Assembly: GCF_935822925.1 (NCBI RefSeq)
Contig: NZ_CAKXZS010000019.1
Span: 35,822-99,821 of the forward strand
Length of the DNA stretch: 64,000 bases
Origin: Mesorhizobium ventifaucium
Lineage (GTDB): Bacteria; Pseudomonadota; Alphaproteobacteria; Rhizobiales; Rhizobiaceae
Reading direction: 5' to 3'
Under the pieces are notes generated by a model. The model searched no databases. It worked only from the letters and a program-made list of their open reading frames with translations, and had not been told where the DNA came from. Each line of letters starts with the position of its first letter. The first letter of the stretch is position 1. Positions 27,354 through 35,633 of this stretch are shown in pieces. The position numbers and the translations under genes are program-made.

Positions 27354-28366
27354 AGGATTTCTGGGTTTCCTCAGGTCATCACCTTCTCGACAGGGATGAG
27401 GCCGGGCGCCTGCTGGTGACCGACTCCTTTCTGAAGGCGTATTTTGCGCGGCCAGAGCTTCTCCCCCCGGCGACCGCTTGCCCGGCGGAGTTGCGCCTGC
27501 ATCACGAACTCTTGATGCATCATCCGCGCCGGCCGGTCGCAAAGCAGGAGATCGCCGCCTTGGAGGACCCGGATGCGCGCGAGAACTGGGAGTTCATGAT
27601 TGCCTTTCGCGACCATGTTCTGGCCGCTCCCTCACTCGAGGCCGCGTATGTCGCGCTGGCGCGCGGCTCGGCCGAAAATATTCCGCCGCTGTTCATGAAC
27701 CAGCTTGCGCAGGTCGTCCTGCGCAATGCGCTGGATGGTCAGCACGACGCCTGCGTTGTGCGAGCCGCCGAGCTGTTTTATCGGCCACAACGCGTGACGT
27801 CTCACGAGGGGGCTGTGCTTCTCGCCGATGCCGAAACCATCGAACTGCATGAACAGAACCGCCATGCTTCGCCGCTCCTCGGCATGCTTGGTGGTCCAGC
27901 AGTCACGGAACTGGAGATACTCGACGAGAACAACCCCGAGAGTTACTTCGCCAGGAGCGACGCTTTCGATATGGTGCTTAAGCTCGGCAGCGCACGGAGT
28001 CCGGCCCGGCGCGGCCTTGCGACCGCAATGGAGATCTGGATTCGCCATCTTGTTGCGGTGGGCGTCGAGATCGAGCCGGTGGAGCGGATCGAGGACGAGG
28101 ACTGGGCCTGGTTCGTCGGCCTCGACGCCGAAGCGACCCGCATCGGCAATACGCTTTGGGCCGGCGGTGAACTTGACCCGGAGACTGCAAAGCGCGTCAT
28201 TGCACTATTCCGGCTCACCTTCTCCGACACGGGCGAAGTTCAGCCGCAGGTGGGCGCCAGGCCCGTCTGGCTCATAATGGCCATGACCCCTGACCGAACG
28301 ATCCGCATGAAGCCGCAGAACCTCGTCGCTGGCCTGCCGTTTCGCGCCCAAGGGACGGTGAACTAG
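27350..28366 (+). CDS. DUF6352 family protein
   Basis: The 338-residue protein starts at a GTG in the GTGA overlap with the upstream stop; the conserved N-terminus VKDFWVSSGHHLLDR begins exactly there. Other conserved pieces are LHHELLMHHPRRPVAKQEI, ENIPPLFMNQLAQVVLRNAL and the final RTIRMKPQNLVAGLP. No catalytic motif is recognised. It is cytoplasmic by appearance. Its place in an unbroken run leading to the respiratory formate dehydrogenase suggests an assembly function. Confidence 0.82.
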   Translation: MKDFWVSSGHHLLDRDEAGRLLVTDSFLKAYFARPELLPPATACPAELRLHHELLMHHPRRPVAKQEIAALEDPDARENWEFMIAFRDHVLAAPSLEAAYVALARGSAENIPPLFMNQLAQVVLRNALDGQHDACVVRAAELFYRPQRVTSHEGAVLLADAETIELHEQNRHASPLLGMLGGPAVTELEILDENNPESYFARSDAFDMVLKLGSARSPARRGLATAMEIWIRHLVAVGVEIEPVERIEDEDWAWFVGLDAEATRIGNTLWAGGELDPETAKRVIALFRLTFSDTGEVQPQVGARPVWLIMAMTPDRTIRMKPQNLVAGLPFRAQGTVN

Positions 28367-28379
28367 GACGGTGAACTAG
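28354..28379. repeat. Perfect 13-base tandem duplication across a stop codon
   Basis: The 13 bases gacggtgaactag occur twice in direct succession at 28354-28366 and 28367-28379. The first copy contains the TAG stop of the DUF6352 gene and the second lies just upstream of the next gene's AGGAGG. It looks like a recent replication slippage that did not affect either protein. Confidence 0.85.
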
Positions 28380-28392
28380 GAGGATTGGTGCA

Positions 28393-28905
28393 ATGGTGCG
28401 GGAGACTGCGGAAGTCGGGGTGATCGTCGAGCGACGGGTTCGGGACAACCCGTGGATCGACCATGTCTGGGTGCCTGTGGCCGTGCTGGCGGGCGCGCCA
28501 AGCGCTGCGCCATGGTCGGTGCTGCACGAATCCGACGGCCTGACGCGCTTCTACGCCGGAACTTTCAAGCTCGAGCTCTTCGGGTGCGACACGGGCATGT
28601 ACCGGGACAACCTCCGTTCGGGGCGGCCTAGCCTCTGGATCGCGCTCCGGTCGTGCGATGCTCCACCCGGAGTTGTGCTGCACCTGGTGACCGCTGACCC
28701 TTTCGAAGGCGAGTCGCTGACCGAGGCTGGCCCCGACATCATCGAGGCCGTGCCGATGCCGATCGAGCTTCAGCAATGGCTGGCCGCCTTCGTCGAGACG
28801 CATCACGTTGAGCGTCCTTTCATCAAGCGCAAGCGCGATCGGGCGGACACCAATGCCCTGGCCAGGCGCGGTCCTCGTTACGGAACGAGGGATGATGCCG
28901 AATGA
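28393..28905 (+). CDS. DUF3305 domain protein
   Basis: The 170-residue protein shows the DUF3305 pattern: VGVIVERRVRDNPWIDHVWVPV at the start, FYAGTFKLELFGCDTGMYRDNL in the middle and PSLWIALR...VTADPFEGES. AGGAGG precedes the ATG. It overlaps the DUF3306 gene by four bases, and the two families almost always travel together beside formate dehydrogenases. Function is unknown. Confidence 0.9.
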   Translation: MVRETAEVGVIVERRVRDNPWIDHVWVPVAVLAGAPSAAPWSVLHESDGLTRFYAGTFKLELFGCDTGMYRDNLRSGRPSLWIALRSCDAPPGVVLHLVTADPFEGESLTEAGPDIIEAVPMPIELQQWLAAFVETHHVERPFIKRKRDRADTNALARRGPRYGTRDDAE

Positions 28906-29597
28906 GCGCGGGGAGCGACAATGTCTTCGCCCGCTGGTCGCGCCTCAAACAGGCGGCGCGTTACAGTTCGACTGCGGGGCCGGAGACCGATCAGCCTGCG
29001 CCTGACGCAGCGGCGGCGCCGGCCGATACCGGGGAGCAGCTTGCACCTGCAATTGTGGAGCCGGAGGCCGCCCAGCCCGCCGAGCCCCTCCCTCGCGTCG
29101 AGGATCTGACCGCTCAAAGCGATCTTTCAGCCTTCCTGCGCAAAGGCGTTCCCAAGATGTTGAAGCGCGCCGCATTGCGCAAGATGTGGTCGCTCGATCC
29201 GGCAATTCGTGATCATATCGGGCCTTCCGAATATGCCTGGGACTTCAACAGCCCTGGATCCATGCCGGGTTTCGGTCCCTTGAAAGCATCCAGCGAACCT
29301 GTCGTGGATTTCCTGTCGAGCGGCGGCAACCCGACTGATCCAGCAGGCGCCGCCATGGCTTCGCAGGCGCCGGAGACGGCGCCAGCGGCCAGCGCCGTCT
29401 TGGCGGACGAGGACGTGAACGCCTCAGCCGACGGGTCGGATTCTGTCACGCCGGACAGTTCGATCGAACCGGCAAACCCCCAATCCCCTTCGGCCGACGT
29501 CGCCGGGACCGCCATCGACCGCGACGAAGGAGCCGGCGCTGCGGAATCATCGCCGATCAATCGCCAGCGGCGCCATGGCGGCGCCATGCCGCGCTGA
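28902..29597 (+). CDS. DUF3306 domain protein
   Basis: The 231-residue protein starts with the family phrase NVFARWSRLKQAAR. A conserved core follows at about 60-120 (LTAQSDLSAFLRKGVPKMLKRAALRKMWSLDPAIRD, then YAWDFNSPGSMPGFG). The last 100 residues are Ala/Ser/Pro-rich and of low complexity. It is coupled to DUF3305 by an ATGA overlap. The Trp- and Lys-rich core suggests a binding protein for a partner; no catalytic residues are seen. Confidence 0.9.
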   Translation: MSAGSDNVFARWSRLKQAARYSSTAGPETDQPAPDAAAAPADTGEQLAPAIVEPEAAQPAEPLPRVEDLTAQSDLSAFLRKGVPKMLKRAALRKMWSLDPAIRDHIGPSEYAWDFNSPGSMPGFGPLKASSEPVVDFLSSGGNPTDPAGAAMASQAPETAPAASAVLADEDVNASADGSDSVTPDSSIEPANPQSPSADVAGTAIDRDEGAGAAESSPINRQRRHGGAMPR

Positions 29598-29700
29598 TCT
29601 GGATTTGTGACCATTTTGGCACAGTCGCTGTTGCAATTGCCGGGCCGGGCACTAGAATTCACTCTACCCACTCGTTGAGGGGCACGGTCGAGGTCAGTAG

Positions 29701-30372
29701 ATGAACCCAGACTTGCACCTAGAGGAGGCAATCGGCACGTCGCGCGGAGCTGACGCTCTGGTTCGCGGCGTAAAAGATGCTGACGTCGACGACGTGAACA
29801 GCGCACGCGCGGATGAGTACGCGCTGCTCGCCACGCTTCTCCTGGCCGCTCCGGATGCAAACCTCATAGCGCGGCTTTCCGGGTTGCGGGGCGACGCTGA
29901 GACCCCGCTCGGCGAGGCTCATGCCGCACTCGCCCAAGCCGCTTCTTCGGCCTCTCCGGTTGCCGTCAGTCGCGAGTATTTCGAGCTCTTCATCGGGGTC
30001 GGGCGCGGCGAACTCGTTCCCTACGCCTCATACTACCTGACCGGCTTTCTCAACGAACGGCCGCTTGCCCGCCTGCGCGGGGACATGAGGCGCCTCGGCC
30101 TTGAACGCGCGGACGGTCATTTTGACCCGGAAGATCATCTCGGCACGCTATTCGAGATCATGAGCGGCTTTGCCGCCACACATTTCGTCGTTCCCGCCGG
30201 CGAGGAGCGGGACTTCTTTGAACGTCACATCGCGCCCTGGGCAAGCCGTTTCTTCGCCGATCTGGAAAACGCGGCCTCGGCCAGGTTTTACCGGGCAGTC
30301 GGCGCGTTGGGGCGGATTTTCATCGACATCGAAGCCGATGGTTTTGCCATGGAGGCGCGACCAAGCTCGTGA
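29701..30372 (+). CDS. TorD/DmsD-family chaperone for the exported formate dehydrogenase
   Basis: The 223-residue protein has a TorD-like all-helical core: YALLATLLLAAPDANLIARLSGL, then EYFELFIGVGRGELVPYASYYLTGFLNERPLARLRGDMRRLGL. The Y-x-S-x-Y-L-T-G signature with ERPL is characteristic. A HFVVPAGEERDFFERHIAPWASRFFADLE tail completes the family. These chaperones hold the TAT substrate until the cofactor is inserted. The likely client is the catalytic subunit two genes downstream. Confidence 0.88.
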   Translation: MNPDLHLEEAIGTSRGADALVRGVKDADVDDVNSARADEYALLATLLLAAPDANLIARLSGLRGDAETPLGEAHAALAQAASSASPVAVSREYFELFIGVGRGELVPYASYYLTGFLNERPLARLRGDMRRLGLERADGHFDPEDHLGTLFEIMSGFAATHFVVPAGEERDFFERHIAPWASRFFADLENAASARFYRAVGALGRIFIDIEADGFAMEARPSS

Positions 30373-30405
30373 CCTGATCGCGTCGACGCATAGGGAGGAA
30401 GGCAG

Positions 30406-30624
30406 ATGCAGGAAAAGCAACAGACGGCAATGAACCGCCGCAATTTCCTTCGCGCCTTCGGCGGCGCATCCACCACCGCCGTGGCCGCCGCCGCCGTGAC
30501 GCTCACCCCAGGAGAAGCGCAAGCTTACGATCCCGGTGAGGAGGAGACGAGGGCCCGCTACCGCGAGACCGAGCACGTCAAGGCATTCTACCGTGTGAAC
30601 GGTTATGAGACATTGAAGAAATGA
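30406..30624 (+). CDS. Formate dehydrogenase region TAT-target small protein
   Basis: The 72-residue protein has a twin-arginine signal (NRRNFLRAFGGAS, residues 10-22), a hydrophobic Ala-rich stretch, and a short mature tail of about 35 residues ending AFYRVNGYETLKK. This matches the small TAT-target family found next to formate dehydrogenase genes. A strong GGGAGGAAGG site is upstream. It is only eight bases from the catalytic subunit gene. It may be a small periplasmic subunit or assembly factor. Confidence 0.9.
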   Translation: MQEKQQTAMNRRNFLRAFGGASTTAVAAAAVTLTPGEAQAYDPGEEETRARYRETEHVKAFYRVNGYETLKK

Positions 30625-30631
30625 GGGCGCC

Positions 30632-33544
30632 ATGCTGACCAAGCGCAAGAGCGGTCAGGCGAGCCGCACAAGATTGCACACCCTGATGGGCACGGTCGCC
30701 TCCGCTCCCATCGACCGGCGAACCTTCCTTCGCCGTTCCGGTCTCGCGGCCGGCGGAATGGCTGCACTCGGGTCGTTCCAGCTCGGCACCGTTCAGAAGG
30801 CGGCAGCCATCAGTCCGCCGCAGCCGGGCGTGCCCATAGAACTGAAGAAAAGCGTTTGCACGCATTGCGCGGTCGGCTGCACCGTTACCGCCGAAGTCCA
30901 GAACGGGGTTTGGACCGGTCAGGAGCCTTCGTGGGACAGCCCGATCAACCGCGGCTCCCATTGCGCCAAGGGAGCAAGCGTACGCGAGCTCGTACACAGC
31001 GACCGCCGGCTGAAATACCCGATGAAGCTCACCGCAGGGCAGTGGGAGCGTGTCTCCTGGGACGACGCAATCAATGGCATTGGCGACAAACTGCTCGAGA
31101 TCCGTGAAAAGTCCGGCCCGGAATCCGTCTACTGGATGGGGTCGGCCAAGTTTTCCAACGAAGCAACCTATCTCTTCCGCAAGCTCGCGGCCCTGTGGGG
31201 AACAAACAATCAGGACCACCAGGCCCGCATCTGTCATTCGACGACCGTCGCCGGCGTAGCCAACACCTGGGGCTACGGCGCGATGACGAACTCCTTCAAC
31301 GATATCCGCAATTCGAAGACCATGATCATCATGGGCGGCAACCCGGCTGAGGCGCATCCGATAGCGATGCAGCATCTGCTGGAAGGCAAGGAACTCAACC
31401 AGGCCAATCTGATCGTCATCGATCCCCGTTTCACGCGCACCGCCGCCCATGCGACCGAGTACGTCCGGTTCCGGTCCGGCACTGACATAGCGCTGTTGTG
31501 GGGCATGCTTTGGCACATCTTCGAGAACGGCTGGGAGGACAAGGAATTCATCGCGCAGCGCGTCTACGGGATGGATGAGGTCCGCAAGGAAGTCGCGAAA
31601 TACACGCCGGAGGAGGTTGAGCAGATCACCGGCGTGCCTGGCGATCAGGTGAAGCACGTCGCCGAGCTGTTCGCCACGCAGAAGCCGTCGACGATGATCT
31701 GGTGCATGGGCCAGACACACCACACGGTTGGCACCGCCAATACACGCGCAAGTTGCATACTGTGCCTCGCCACCGGCAATGTCGGCAAGCCGGGGACGGG
31801 CGCGAACATCTTCCGTGGCCATGACAACGTCCAGGGCGCGACCGATATCGGGCTCGATGTGGTCACCCTGCCCTTCTATTACGGGTTGACGGAAGGCGCC
31901 TGGAAGCACTGGTCTCGCGTCTGGGAGATCCCCTACGAGGACCTGCTGAGCCAGTTCGACTCGAAGGAAGCCATGGAAACCCCGGGCATACCGCTGACAA
32001 GGTGGTTCGATTCCGTCTCGCTGCCCAAGGACGAGATAGGGCAGCGTGACAGCATGCGCGCCATGTTCATTCAGGGCCACGCCAGCAACAGTATCGTCCG
32101 TATCCCCGAATCGATGAAAGGCCTGACAGGCCTGGAGCTGCTTGTCGTCGCCGATCCCCATCCCACGACCTGGGCATCACTGGCCCTGGAGGCGGGGCGT
32201 CAGGACCACACTTATCTCTTGCCGGTCTGCACGCAGTTCGAGACGTCAGGCTCGCGCGTCGCCTCGAATCGGGCCATCCAGTGGGGCGAGCAGATCGTAA
32301 AGCCGAGCTTCGAGCAGAAGGACGACTACCAGGTCATTTATCTCTTGTCGAAGAAGCTCGGGCTTGCCGACAAGATGTTCAAGAAGATTGCGGTCGAGGG
32401 CGACCGGCCGGTGCCGGAGGAGGTGCTGCGCGAGATGAACCGCGGCAGCTGGTCGACGGGTTATTGCGGTCAGTCGCCGGAGCGGCTCAAGGCGCACATG
32501 AAGAACCAGCACAAGTTCGACCTGGTGACGATGCGGGCTCCCAAGGATGATCCCGAGGTCGGTGGCGACTATTACGGCCTGCCTTGGCCATGTTGGGGCA
32601 AGCCTGAGATCCGCCACCCGGGCACGGCCAATCTTTACAGCACCGGCCTGCATGTCATGGACGGCGGCAGCCCCTTCCGCGCCCGCTTCGGCGTCGAACG
32701 AAACGGCCAGACCCTGCTGGCGGAAGGCTCGTACACGCAAGGCTCGGAACTCACCGACGGCTATCCGGAGTTCACCATGGCCGTGCTCAAGAAACTCGGC
32801 TGGGACAAGGACCTGACGGCGCAGGAACGCGCCGTGATAGAAACGATCGGCGACGACATCAACAAGGTCTCGTGGTCGACAGACCTGTCAGGCGGCATCC
32901 AGCGCGTCGTGCTCAGCCATGGCTGCCATCCCTACGGCAACGGCAAAGCGCGCGCAGTAGCGTGGAACCTGCCCGACCCGGTGCCCACCCATCGCGAGCC
33001 GATCTATTCGCCGAGGGTGGACCTGGTCGCAAAATATCCGACCTATCCCGACGCCACACAGTTCCGGCTGCCGAACATTGGCTTCAGCGTGCAGCAGGCG
33101 GCGGTGGAAAAGGGCATCGCCAGAACGTTCCCGCTTATCCTGACCAGTGGTCGGCTCGTCGAATATGAAGGCGGTGGCGAGGAAACGCGGTCGAACAGAT
33201 GGCTGGCCGAGCTGCAGCAGGAGATGTTCGTCGAGATCAACCCGGCCGATGCATCCGAACGCGGCATCGGCGATGGGACCTGGGTTTGGGTGAATGGTGC
33301 GGAGAACAACGCGAAGGCGCGGGTGAAGGCCCTGGTCACGGAGCGCGTCGGCCGGGGCGTCGCTTTCATGCCCTTCCACTTCGGCGGCTGGTTCCAGGGC
33401 AAGGATTTGCGGGCCCACTATCCGCAGGGCTCCGATCCATATGTTCTCGGCGAGAGCGTCAACAGCATAACCACCTACGGCTACGACCCGGTGACGGGCA
33501 TGCAGGAGCCGAAGTGCACGCTTTGCCAAATCGTTGCGGCGTGA
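30632..33544 (+). CDS. fdoG: Respiratory formate dehydrogenase catalytic subunit, TAT-exported
   Basis: The 970-residue protein has a TAT signal (DRRTFLRRSGLAAGG, near 30), a 4Fe-4S site (CTHCAVGCTVTAEV), and the full bis-MGD oxidoreductase fold. The metal ligand is Cys201 (QARICHSTTVAG), encoded by TGT, in place of the selenocysteine of E. coli FdnG/FdoG. It has the molybdopterin-binding C-terminal domain (PLILTSGRLVEYEGGGEETRSN). It acts on the periplasmic side and passes electrons to the iron-sulfur subunit. Three subunit genes follow the standard alpha-beta-gamma order. Confidence 0.97.
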   Translation: MLTKRKSGQASRTRLHTLMGTVASAPIDRRTFLRRSGLAAGGMAALGSFQLGTVQKAAAISPPQPGVPIELKKSVCTHCAVGCTVTAEVQNGVWTGQEPSWDSPINRGSHCAKGASVRELVHSDRRLKYPMKLTAGQWERVSWDDAINGIGDKLLEIREKSGPESVYWMGSAKFSNEATYLFRKLAALWGTNNQDHQARICHSTTVAGVANTWGYGAMTNSFNDIRNSKTMIIMGGNPAEAHPIAMQHLLEGKELNQANLIVIDPRFTRTAAHATEYVRFRSGTDIALLWGMLWHIFENGWEDKEFIAQRVYGMDEVRKEVAKYTPEEVEQITGVPGDQVKHVAELFATQKPSTMIWCMGQTHHTVGTANTRASCILCLATGNVGKPGTGANIFRGHDNVQGATDIGLDVVTLPFYYGLTEGAWKHWSRVWEIPYEDLLSQFDSKEAMETPGIPLTRWFDSVSLPKDEIGQRDSMRAMFIQGHASNSIVRIPESMKGLTGLELLVVADPHPTTWASLALEAGRQDHTYLLPVCTQFETSGSRVASNRAIQWGEQIVKPSFEQKDDYQVIYLLSKKLGLADKMFKKIAVEGDRPVPEEVLREMNRGSWSTGYCGQSPERLKAHMKNQHKFDLVTMRAPKDDPEVGGDYYGLPWPCWGKPEIRHPGTANLYSTGLHVMDGGSPFRARFGVERNGQTLLAEGSYTQGSELTDGYPEFTMAVLKKLGWDKDLTAQERAVIETIGDDINKVSWSTDLSGGIQRVVLSHGCHPYGNGKARAVAWNLPDPVPTHREPIYSPRVDLVAKYPTYPDATQFRLPNIGFSVQQAAVEKGIARTFPLILTSGRLVEYEGGGEETRSNRWLAELQQEMFVEINPADASERGIGDGTWVWVNGAENNAKARVKALVTERVGRGVAFMPFHFGGWFQGKDLRAHYPQGSDPYVLGESVNSITTYGYDPVTGMQEPKCTLCQIVAA

Positions 33545-33559
33545 ACGGGAGGAACGGAA

Positions 33560-34156
33560 ATGGCCAGGATGAAATTCCTTTGCGACGCCGATCGTTGCAT
33601 CGAGTGCAATGCCTGCGTCACCGCCTGCAAGAACGAGCACGACGTGCCATGGGGCATCAACCGGCGCCGCGTCGTCACCATCAATGACGGCAAGCCTGGC
33701 GAACGATCCGTCTCGATGGCGTGCATGCATTGCACCGACGCGCCTTGCGCGGCGGTCTGTCCGGTCGACTGTTTCTACACCACGGCGGACGCGGTGGTGC
33801 TCCATTCCAAGGACCTGTGCATCGGGTGCGGCTATTGCTTCTACGCCTGCCCGTTCGGCGCCCCGCAATATCCCCGTGTGGGCAACTTCGGTTCGCGCGG
33901 CAAGATGGACAAATGCACCTTCTGCGCCGCGGGCCCGGAAGGTGATTCCACCGAAATCGAATATGCCAAGTACGGAGCCAACCGGCTGGCTGAAGGCAAG
34001 CTGCCGCTTTGCGCCGAAATGTGTTCAACCAAGTCGCTCCTGGCCGGCGACGGGGAGATCATCGCGGCGATCTACAAGGAGCGCGTGACGCAGCGTGGCT
34101 ATGGTTCGGGAGCCTGGGGCTGGCAGACGGCCTATCGGGAAACAATCGACGTCTAG
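33560..34156 (+). CDS. fdoH: Formate dehydrogenase iron-sulfur subunit
   Basis: The 198-residue ferredoxin-type subunit carries four 4Fe-4S motifs: CIECNACVTACKNEH, CMHCTDAPCAAVCP, CIGCGYCFYACPFGAP and a final CTFC...C set. It relays electrons from the catalytic subunit to the cytochrome b. Unlike E. coli FdnH/FdoH (about 290 residues), it has no C-terminal membrane anchor. GGGAGGAA precedes the ATG. It is 15 bases downstream of the alpha subunit gene. Confidence 0.95.
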   Translation: MARMKFLCDADRCIECNACVTACKNEHDVPWGINRRRVVTINDGKPGERSVSMACMHCTDAPCAAVCPVDCFYTTADAVVLHSKDLCIGCGYCFYACPFGAPQYPRVGNFGSRGKMDKCTFCAAGPEGDSTEIEYAKYGANRLAEGKLPLCAEMCSTKSLLAGDGEIIAAIYKERVTQRGYGSGAWGWQTAYRETIDV

Positions 34157-34209
34157 GAGGCAGTCGGGCTCGTCCCGCGCGCACCGGAGCTATCACGGAG
34201 GACGCAGAA

Positions 34210-35226
34210 ATGCCGGACAACAGGCTTGGTGGAGTGACGCCGCAGGCTATCGCAGCGTTCATGACGCTCACCCTGCTGGTGGCAGGGCCCGTTTACGCGC
34301 AAACTCCATCCGGGAGCAACCCGACCGCACAGGCGGTGAGCGAACAGCAGCTTCTTGACGAGTTGCAGAAGATCGAGGGTCGCGTCACCCTGCCCAATAC
34401 GGCCGCCGGCTTGCTCGAGCAGCCGCAAGGCCGCGACTACCGCAGCTTCCACGAGGGCTGGCTGCCGTGGATCGGCGGCATCGCGATACTCGGCATTTTG
34501 CTGCTGCTGGCGCTGTTCTATTTCTACAGGGGCCGCATCCGCACACTGGCTCCCGGATCCAGAGTAAGGATCTTGCGCTTCGGTGCTCTGGAGCGGCTGA
34601 CCCACTGGATGACTGCCACGGCGTTCATCATCCTGGCCATCACCGGCTTGAACTTTATCTTCGGCAAGCGTCTGCTGATGCCGCTGATCGGGGCCGATGC
34701 ATTTTCAACCTGGTCGATTTGGGCGAAATACGCCCACGACTTCGTCTCCTGGGCTTTCATGCTCGGCATATTGGTCATGCTGGCGACATGGGCCTGGGAC
34801 AACCTTCCGGATCGCCATGACGCGCATTGGCTCAGGGTCGGCGGCGGCTTTTTCGACAAGACCAACAGGACGCATCCGCCGGCCGGACGTTTCAACACCG
34901 GCCAGAAGCTCATCTTCTGGGCCGTCGTGCTCGGCGGAATTGCGCTGTCGGTATCGGGCATATTCATGCTGTTCCCGTTCGCATTCACCGACATAAACGG
35001 CATGCAGACGGCCCAGTATGTTCATGCGACTGTGGGCATAATCCTGATCGCCGTTATTATCGCTCACATTTATATCGGCACGCTCGGGATGGAAGGCGCC
35101 TATGAAGCGATGGGTTCGGGCACGGTCGATATTAACTGGGCGAAGGAGCATCATAGCCTTTGGGTCGAAAGGCAGGAGGCGAAAGGTGCGATACCGCCGC
35201 GTTCGGCGGCCGAACCGGCCGAATAG
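34210..35226 (+). CDS. fdoI: Formate dehydrogenase cytochrome b556 gamma subunit
   Basis: The 338-residue membrane protein begins with a signal-like segment ending near residue 35 (VAGPVYAQ) and a short periplasmic stretch. Four further hydrophobic spans start at about 85, 125, 170, 230 and 260. Haem-ligand histidines fit the family positions (RLTHWMTATAF, KYAHDFVSWAFM, VHATVGIILIAVIIAHIYIG). It reduces the quinone pool. The ATG at 34210 has GGAGGACG upstream; the longer open frame upstream runs into fdoH. A strong terminator follows. Confidence 0.94.
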   Translation: MPDNRLGGVTPQAIAAFMTLTLLVAGPVYAQTPSGSNPTAQAVSEQQLLDELQKIEGRVTLPNTAAGLLEQPQGRDYRSFHEGWLPWIGGIAILGILLLLALFYFYRGRIRTLAPGSRVRILRFGALERLTHWMTATAFIILAITGLNFIFGKRLLMPLIGADAFSTWSIWAKYAHDFVSWAFMLGILVMLATWAWDNLPDRHDAHWLRVGGGFFDKTNRTHPPAGRFNTGQKLIFWAVVLGGIALSVSGIFMLFPFAFTDINGMQTAQYVHATVGIILIAVIIAHIYIGTLGMEGAYEAMGSGTVDINWAKEHHSLWVERQEAKGAIPPRSAAEPAE

Positions 35227-35246
35227 TAGTTTTTGCGCACAATCGA

Positions 35247-35279
35247 AAATGCCCGGGCTATTGGTCCGGGCATTTTTTT
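35247..35279 (+). terminator. Rho-independent terminator after fdoI
   Basis: The sequence AATGCCCGG, an eight-to-nine-base loop, CCGGGCATT and then TTTTT forms a perfect nine-base stem with a U tract. It begins about 20 bases after the fdoI stop. It closes the operon that starts at 26071. Confidence 0.93.
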
Positions 35280-35366
35280 GGCGTGCTCGCAGACTTTCAT
35301 TGCGCGGCCTCGAAATCCACGTCAGCGAACGCAGGTCTACATCCGACTAGCCCCCCATATCTCATA

Positions 35367-35588
35367 CTAGGAAGGCGTCTCCTCGCCGCCCGCGGCTGCG
35401 GTGGAGTTGTCGCCCGGCTCGCCCGTCCAGTTTTGACCGACCAGATTGTGTCCCGGATCGCCCACGCGAGTGCTCTCGCTGCTGTAGACCTGCCATGCAG
35501 GCTGTTGCTGCTGCGCGCTCAGAAGAAAATAGCCGGCCCCGAACGCAATTGCGATCGAAACGACAATTCCGGTCAAGATCATACCCAT
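35367..35588 (-). CDS. Small single-span membrane protein
   Basis: The 73-residue protein has one N-terminal membrane segment (ILTGIVVSIAIAFGAGYFLL, residues 4-23). A polar tail contains WQVYSSESTRVGDPGHNLVG. A GGGAGAAGG site precedes the ATG. Its tail would face the periplasm. It lies convergent with the formate dehydrogenase operon, past its terminator, and 45 bases downstream of the next minus-strand gene. No family was recognised. Confidence 0.65.
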   Translation of the reverse strand: MGMILTGIVVSIAIAFGAGYFLLSAQQQQPAWQVYSSESTRVGDPGHNLVGQNWTGEPGDNSTAAAGGEETPS

Positions 35589-35633
35589 CCCGCCTTCTCC
35601 CTTTCACCTGCTCAAAATTCCGCAGTCATGCTC

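Noticed and set aside
30578..32161. 527-codon minus strand frame opposite fdoG
   Set aside because: It mirrors the catalytic subunit codons and lacks independent similarity.
30632..33544. Selenocysteine at the catalytic position
   Set aside because: The codon is TGT (Cys201) in a continuous frame; fdsA likewise has TGC (Cys382). No in-frame TGA or SECIS element is needed.
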